DNA of 64,000 nt, from positions 631,770 through 695,769 of the forward strand of contig JAXRKP010000004.1 of NCBI GenBank assembly GCA_037039925.1, written 5' to 3'. A program made the translations under genes and the position numbers. Positions 11,636 to 64,000 of this stretch are shown piece after piece. This DNA comes from Doris montereyensis (Eukaryota; Mollusca; Gastropoda; Nudibranchia; Dorididae). Position 1 is the stretch's first letter; each line of letters opens with the position of its first letter. Below the pieces are notes generated by a model that ran no database searches, was not told the origin of the DNA, and worked only from the letters and a program-made list of their open reading frames with translations.

Positions 11636-11999
11636 ATTAAGGGGATACAGTAAACGACTTATCTGAAATTAACATAATATTAATACACATATATACTACG
11701 ACTACACTATCGACACTCAACAACCTCCAGTGGTCATTGAGTGCACTTTATTATCTCGCAACAATTTAAAGGCTCTAGATCTACAAATTATGCTGTATGG
11801 GGGGAATTTCAAAGGTCCTGTCCAAGTCAGCGTTTAGATGACAATTATAGTAAGATATGGATGGATGAAAATAGAAAAGTAAAAGTAAAAGAAAACGGAG
11901 AAGAAAAGGAGATGGATGACAGGAAAGGCGCCAACAGGATGGGTTCACTTTCACATCAGTTTCCTCTATTTCTCCTTTTGGTACCTCCATTTTGGTGAC

Positions 12000-12350
12000 T
12001 GGAAAATTTAATTTGCATTAGGCGCGTTAGAGTTAGAGTGGATCCCTCTCCCTTTCCCCTACCAATCTCAAGAAAAGGTGAGGAGCGATACCTGTAACTG
12101 TAACACCAAACGCTGCATTCAATTTCAATCACCTTTCTCCCGCTGTTGCGTGACTGTATACGCATGTGCGTTCGCACATTTTTATACAGAGATGTGTTCA
12201 CATATTTCTAAAAAATGGATCTCGAAGCATTGATGCCGAATCTACTATGTCGCCTTCACTCCCCCTTTCCTCTCATTGGAAATGGGAGAGGGGAAAAAAG
12301 TGGCGAACCCACTCTGTTTGCACCCAAAGTCTGATTTAGTAGAAAGGCAA
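12000..12350. repeat. Dispersed repeat, copy 1
   Basis: Contains GGATCTCGAAGCATTGATGC and a CCCTTTCCTCTCATT...GGGAGAGGGG hairpin-like block, both repeated at 54480-54750 in the same order. Class unknown. Confidence 0.6.
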
Positions 12351-15300
12351 AATGGGGAATCTGCATAAATAGAATTTAAAATCAAAACTGCAAATGTTCC
12401 AACTCTCAAATTCATGCCAGTGGCCAATAACCAATTTTGTTTCCTGTAACTTTTTTTCCTGGTCCGTTTCCTTAAAAAAAATTGTTTCTTCTTTTTTTAT
12501 TTGTATTTCTTCTTCTGGTTCTTGTCTCATTGTTCAGAAGTCTTGTTGCTATTATTTCTACCAATATCATTGATGTTGTTGCCATAAGTGGTGGTGTGGT
12601 GGTTTTCAATTGCAATCGCCATCAACAGGATTCACAATGTTTCGATGTCGAGTTTAAAAAAAAGTAAAATAAACCTTAGAGAAGGATGGATAGATTTATA
12701 CTACTCGTCTGTGTCCCCGTACAGATGCAGGCCCTTTGAATTTCCAGAGGGTTATTCCAATCCATCTTTCTCAACTGGCTGGGTAGCATACAGTGTAGCT
12801 GTCTATCAATAGTATTAAGCGCTTCATTAACAATCTGACAAGATCCATATGCCCATAGCTGGGTACTTATTTACACATGGATGAAATGACGAAACCAGGG
12901 CAAAGTATCTTTCCTAAGATGTACAACATCCTGACAAAACACCTGGGCCAACCTCGGTTTGAATAGGCATTGTCAAAATTACTTACACTGCTGATTTGCC
13001 ACAATGCCTCCAGGGTAATGAGTCAGCTTTGAATAATTTATGACTGAAGCTTTCATCAACTTAATCATCCAAGTTTTTAAAAAAAAATCCCAAAACAACA
13101 ATTTTAACCAAATAATGCAAACAAAGCCTTTAACATTGAGCAAAAATTACTTTTTATTTCATTTTTCATATCTTATAATTATATAAAACAACACTCCCAT
13201 TCCGTCTTCATGATTTCTCAAGTGTCACTTCTAATAGGATTTGTCTGATTATAAACAGTGATAACAAAGTGATTTCAAAGTAATACACCAGGAGAGATTT
13301 CTAGGATATGTGGAGGTTACTGTAGCTATAATGGGGTTATTAAGTATAAGATCTTAGTTTCATTTTAAATATTACTCTTTGGTAGATGAAAAATTTTATG
13401 TATAAAATGTAATTTCCATTCTTTACTCTAAACTCACGCCAAAGTGACAAATTCCGCGATAAAATAAAAAGTTTTGTCAGTGACACTTTTGAGAGACATT
13501 TAATATGTTCACTTTGTTTAAAACAATTTCCATCAGTGGTTAAAAGAATGAGTAAATGAAAGCACGTGCTAGATGCAAATAATTAATCACAAAGAAAAAG
13601 AAAAAAAACCCAATAAGAGGCGAATATTCTGCAATGCCCGTTGAAAACAACCCAAAGGACAGGAAAACGAAACCTCAAAAGAACAAATAAAAACAACAGC
13701 AAACGAAAATACAAAGATCAATTTTTAAAAATCAAGTGAGACAACTTGGATGACCGTAACACAACTGGCATCAAACTCATACTCATGTCATGAAATGTGT
13801 CGGAAACTTGAGTTGGGTGTCAGACCAAGACCACAGAATGGGAGAGCACACATAAATGCGGGACATTTTAAAGTTGAATAAAGTGAAAGTGAGACAAAAA
13901 GAAAATCCCTCACTGCCTTAAGAGTTTATGTGTCATTATTACAAGATAAGTTTATTCCTCATTTCACATTACATCCATACTGCAAGTGTTTTTTTTATCA
14001 ATATCACTTCTCAAAACATGATTCTAGATGCACTAAAAAATAAAAGAAGCAAAAGTGTTTTCTAGTCTAAAATCATAATATCATTCCTAGTTTTGTTTGG
14101 ACATGTGTTTCAAATAATCATATAAAAAAATAACATGGCAAATAGTTTTTGAGATGAGCAGTTCACAACACTGGGGATAAAATCATTTACTCATTGTGGA
14201 TCTAGGGAAAGTTTTATCTACTTGTAACCCCTTTCGTATAAACATTAAATTACATATACTGTGAAACTTTCAATGAATGATAAAAATAAACAATAACGCA
14301 TCAAATATTGATCAATGATATGTCTTAACTGGCAAGTACGTGGATCATATCATTCCAGAAGACATAAACTTCTCAACCAGTTTGCAAGTTCAAATGCATC
14401 CTCACATGTTTATGTTATTCACAATGTCACATTTATCCTCAATGAATTTATTATACAATGAAACTTGTACAGTGAATAAATAATTTAATTGTCCCTCATT
14501 TTCCTTCTGTGAAGAATCATGTGTTCTTCATTTACATACATCATGTATGAAAAAATGTTAGAAATAATAAAGATAACTTAATTTTTGTAAATGCAAGTAG
14601 GAGCAATAACCTTTCCTTTATCTACTCTTCAATCGAAAGGAAATACACCCTAGGCAAAATGCCTTCGATATCTACTCTCTTCAAATCTACTTCATTTATA
14701 CCTAAGTGACCAAGTCCAGACTATCTGAACATAACCCTAAGACCAGAGCTGCCGCTTACTTTATGTGACAAATGTACAAATGTATGCCTGTTCATAAAAT
14801 CTAAAAACAGAGCTAGATCTAGCTGATGGCATGTTATTATCACTCCCATTGTCATTTGCAATTGAATATCGTCATCAGAATCATCATACAGCCAGTCAGA
14901 CTCTGAGCCATTCACTTCTTTATCACTCTCCCTGCTATCAGAATTCATTCATCCAGCATTTCATCTCGTGTTAAGAGCTAAGTTTCAGGACATTTTTATC
15001 TGGATTTAGCGCCACTTGAGTGCTAATGGTAACACAAGATGTAAACAAAGCTAAGGAACGGAAGTAGAAAATGTGTAAGGTTACTGGAAACGTGGACTGG
15101 CCTTTTTTAAACGTATAGCCAAATGAGAATATTCGCGGCGGTCCTGACATAGCAATAGTGAGTTACGAGTATACTTGCTGGTGTTTATGTAGGTGTTAGT
15201 ACAAATAATGCTGTAATGAAATAAAACTAATCAATACATGATTGATGGATTCCTGCTGCAGTGCACATGTGTATAATACTAAAGCCACATGGTACTCACA

Positions 15301-15436
15301 AAATAAACTTATAATTCATTGAAATGCAGTTACAAATTATGCACAAATAAATAAAATTGGCATGCATAAACCAAAAAATGGGGTACAAGCTACTCAAGTC
15401 TGTTTTAAATTTAAGAGTAAACAGAATTTGATTTTG

Positions 15437-15497
15437 TTTATTTCAAAACATTATTAACATGCCAGTCAGAGATAATAAACTATAACTTTGTTTTATT
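15437..15497 (-). promoter_or_regulatory. Candidate poly(A) signals for ACSL
   Basis: AATAAA hexamers on the minus strand at 15492-15497 and 15437-15442 lie about 290 and 345 bases after the ACSL stop. They are the nearest ones I noted; AATAAA is common in AT-rich DNA and a longer 3'UTR is possible. Confidence 0.35.
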
Positions 15498-15783
15498 ATT
15501 TGATCTTGGTATTAAAAAAGAATATACAGTAAAGAATAACGAGAACTCTGGTGTTGTTTTGAGAAAATTCAGTGCAGGGTGTCATTGTTCTCAGTTCATT
15601 TAAAACATACAGGTACACACATTCAAAATAAGGAATAACAACGTAAAGCTTGTGCTCAAAATGACAGTGTATGATATTTCTACATATGTTTGATGTCTAC
15701 ACAAAACATTTTACAACTAAACACACATAGAGAGCACTGATCTATGTTTAACAATAAAGTATACGTGGCTTTTAGAATACACT

Positions 15784-61242
<45,459 letters not shown>

Positions 61243-64000
61243 GGCCACCTATACACGTAAATAGAAGAAGAAAAAAAAAGAAAAGCAAAGGCATTGAGAA
61301 AATAAACAGTCATAAAAGTGGAAGGGATAAAAAGCGGTTGCTGATAAGCAGTTGTACACAACATCAGCACAGTGTGTGTGTCCGTATCAGTGTTTTGACG
61401 GCTGAGAGGAAGTTGCATTAAGAAAAATTCACTTCTTTCATGCATTCACTTTTGGAGGAAAGTAAACGCTACGCCCGTCTTTTATGACGCGTGACCTCAG
61501 GGCTTGTACATTGGAAAGGACAAGTACATTATTGCACACAGCTCGAAATAGCAGAAAACATAGTTGGCACGAGTACAAGTATATACAGTGATAGCAAATC
61601 ATTGACGGGGTGGATATATATATATATATATAGACGTTGAGTGAAATGGCCAGTGGACATATATAGTATAGTATGCCAAATCTACTAACATGTACTTATG
61701 CAAGGATACAAAACAAAATAGTCCATCCTCATCATCAAATCGATGTTGCTACCAACACTTTAATACAAAAATCTCCAATACAATTCAAAAACCTTCCTCT
61801 GAAGAAGAAAAGCCCAGAAAGAGTTGGCCCACTAGATAAAAACTACAACAAAAGTTTTAAAATAGAGAGGTAGGGGGTGGCAACTCCAGCAACCAGGTCA
61901 TGGATCGTAGCAGACACGAGGACACGGGCGTTTCGTGTGTATAAATAAGAACATGTACCTTACTCAAACAACACTCCGCCAAGATCAAACCAAGGACGTG
62001 ACATCATAGCAGACACAGTTATCACCGTGTGTGGAAGGGAGCCAGGGACACGACAAAAAAAACAACACACACCTGACTTGTCATGCTCTGTGTTGACACC
62101 CTTTCAGGCCACTGTGACCTAGATTTAATTTACAATGGAAGAGGGCAAAGAGACAGGGGGCGCCCCCAGAAACACTAAAGACATATACACCTTAGACATA
62201 AAATATAAGAATTGTTGGAAAAATTGCGAATTGAAGGTTGTACTGTTAGCAATGACAAGTTAACTAATCTCAGTCGTGCATTATTCACCAGGCAGCGCTA
62301 TCATAATGTATACCTGTAGCGTCCCTTTACCTCTATGCTAACCTAAAATAACTATACTGATACAAAAAACCCAAAACCCAACCTACCACTTGCTATTCCA
62401 ATTTGTATAAATCAAGTCGAGAACACGTTTGCATACATACATAAATATGATCACCCAAGAGCAGCATGAGATTCATAGCAAACAGTCAACGAAAAAAAGT
62501 TCCAATGAGAAAAAAGAAGTATTATGTTACTATGACACAGCAATAAGCACCCGAACTGATTCAAGCATTACAATTTTATAGGTTTGTTTCCAATCCTTCA
62601 TTTGCGAACCGCCTGTACATGCATTACTATTGAACACTCCTCGCGATTGGAGCATTCCGGTATTGCTAAAATGCCAATCTATAATGGTAATCAAAGCAAC
62701 AAAATATTGGAAATGGAAATGGCCTGCCTTGCCCCGTGGCGATTCATAAAGTATCATTACAACTATTATAAACTCTAGGTTCCCGTTAATCATCCATTAC
62801 CATTTCTTCATGAACTAAACCTTTTTGTTTACAAAGGCAATGTTGATCCACAGCCAAACAACAAAACAAGAAACCCATTACAAATACAAAATAAATATTT
62901 AAAAAACCCCAACAAAACAACAACACAGAACAAACCAACCCACAAATAAACCAAATCAAAAACACCTTACAAAGAAGCAAAGCGACAAACGAAAATAGAA
63001 AAGAAAGTGACGATAAATATTAAATGGAAGATCTTTTGAAATACGGTACATACGTTGTCGCAGTAAAAGCAAATTCCGTTCAATTCGATTGATTTCATTT
63101 CACACTCTATTCTCATCCTTAAATTCCTGCTAACAATGGGACAGGCACTTGAAAAAAAAAACTTACTTATGCACTCGATTATTTTCATTTGCTATGATAC
63201 ATATAGCGTTAAACGCCGCTACATGATTGGCAAAAAAAGGAAGTAAAGCTTTTGACTTTAAGTACATGTCATTAAGGGATTGTAAAAAGTAACCGGCAGT
63301 TATATAATAGATATGAACGTTATTTATGAAGGTTTACGTTTAAGGAAAGAAAGTGCAATAACAAGTTGTCATCCAGACTAAAACAGTACACAATAAATAC
63401 TTAAATTACAAAAGAGAAACGCATTAGCACTAAAGATTAAAACACACAAACAAGCTAGAAATTATGAAAGCAAGCTGATAATAATTCAACCCGTCATCAG
63501 GCAGCATAAGCCAACTGAAGTAAAAGTGAACTTAACAGTACAAATGCAAAGAAAAAAATGGAATCAGTGCGTACCAATACCATGATGAAATAATTCTTAA
63601 GAGGCCAAACGAATCTCCTCCTCTCCTTTCTCTATCATGAAAAAAGCACAGACACAAGACGTGTCCACCCTGCAACGAAATACTGGCACAAAGTCCTTTG
63701 GATAAAAGTAATCAAGTTATACATTCACAGATAGGAATACGTCAAAGATCAATGATACATTGTGTGATTCACCAAACACGGTACGTTTCAGTGATAGCTC
63801 AAAGTCCGGCCCGGGTCGATCATGTGACGTCAAATTGCTCGCTATCGGCTAGACCGACAGTGTTTAAAAACAAGACATAACGGAGGCAAGCAGCAATGTA
63901 GCAGAAATGCAGGACGCAAAGGTGAAAAGACAAGCGCTCAGAGAACGTTCTACAATTACCTGATATTTGTGTCATTTTCACGATAGTGAAAATCAATAAC
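61243..64000. other. Upstream region of ACSL
   Basis: Should hold the 5'UTR and promoter of ACSL unless these lie beyond the window. Contains a short (TA)n at 61614-61632, A/C-rich DNA near 62850-62960, a possible 5'UTR exon donor at 63165-63166 (minus), and a CRE next to an M-box at 63817-63832. No coding exon is supported. Confidence 0.45.
63817..63832. promoter_or_regulatory. Overlapping M-box/E-box and CRE consensus
   Basis: TCATGTG (M-box type E-box) runs directly into TGACGTCA (63825-63832), the full palindromic CREB site, in a locally GC-richer patch about 2.6 kb upstream of the ACSL start codon. Its use as a promoter element is inference. Confidence 0.3.

Larger units (their letters stand above)
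10880..15480. other. Intergenic region between the old LINE and ACSL
   Basis: Contains two SINE pieces (11125-11240 and 11489-11635), a dispersed repeat (12000-12350) related to one at 54480-54750, and otherwise AT-rich unique-looking DNA. An acidic reading frame at 14721-14948 minus begins MNSDSRESDKEVNGSESDWL but dissolves into noise; I do not call it a gene. Confidence 0.5.

Noticed and set aside
14721..14948. Acidic frame beginning MNSDSRESDKEVNGSESDWL, reminiscent of piggyBac or other transposase N-termini
   Set aside because: The coding-like text ends after about 36 residues; no transposase domain, terminal repeats or splice donor could be found.

Overview
This is eukaryotic DNA: AT-rich, intron-rich, with canonical GT-AG splice sites, LINE, SINE and MITE copies and long dinucleotide microsatellites. 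The protein evidence and the tRNA-headed SINEs suggest an invertebrate. My best guess is a lophotrochozoan, perhaps a gastropod mollusc, but nothing in the window proves the taxon. There is no bacterial operon, CRISPR array, rRNA or intact tRNA gene.

The main gene is a long-chain acyl-CoA synthetase (ACSL1/5/6 type) on the minus strand. I can place 21 coding exons from the ATG at 61242 to the stop at 15784-15786. The model encodes about 683 residues with all AMP-binding motifs. Twenty exons occupy 15.8-30.4 kb. The first coding exon lies 30.7 kb upstream, so one intron (30415-61113) fills almost half the window. Every splice junction is GT-AG and in phase, apart from single-base breaks in exons 8, 9 (probably two), 13 and 15, mostly at short mononucleotide runs. 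I read these as probable consensus errors of a long-read assembly, with a recent pseudogene as the alternative.

At the left edge a second minus-strand gene is cut by the window. Two exons in matching phase (2898-3478 and 526-658) encode a protein with a basic, mitochondrial-presequence-like N-terminus. I do not recognise it; exon 2 ends in a weakly PPR-like helix.

The rest is transposon-derived or simple. Three copies of one RTE-type LINE are present (7467-9074 plus strand, 30606-31784 minus strand, about 47.6-50.46 kb plus strand). The first is nested in an older jockey/CR1-like LINE (about 6.3-10.3 kb) with an 11-bp target duplication; the second has a 12-bp target duplication and an internal deletion of the RT core. 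The big intron holds a tandem segmental duplication (37042-40065 and 40066-44198) that carries two copies of another LINE tail. SINE copies are scattered through the window, all apparently in one orientation, the same as both genes. Several MITE-like elements with terminal inverted repeats, (GA)n, (GAA)n and (TA)n arrays, and two islands packed with AGATCT/TCTAGA palindromes (4.8-5.3 kb and 56.5-58.2 kb) complete the picture.

I found no convincing new biological system. The most notable points are the frameshift pattern in ACSL, the nested LINE, the tandem duplication, the one-sided SINE orientation and the palindromic islands.
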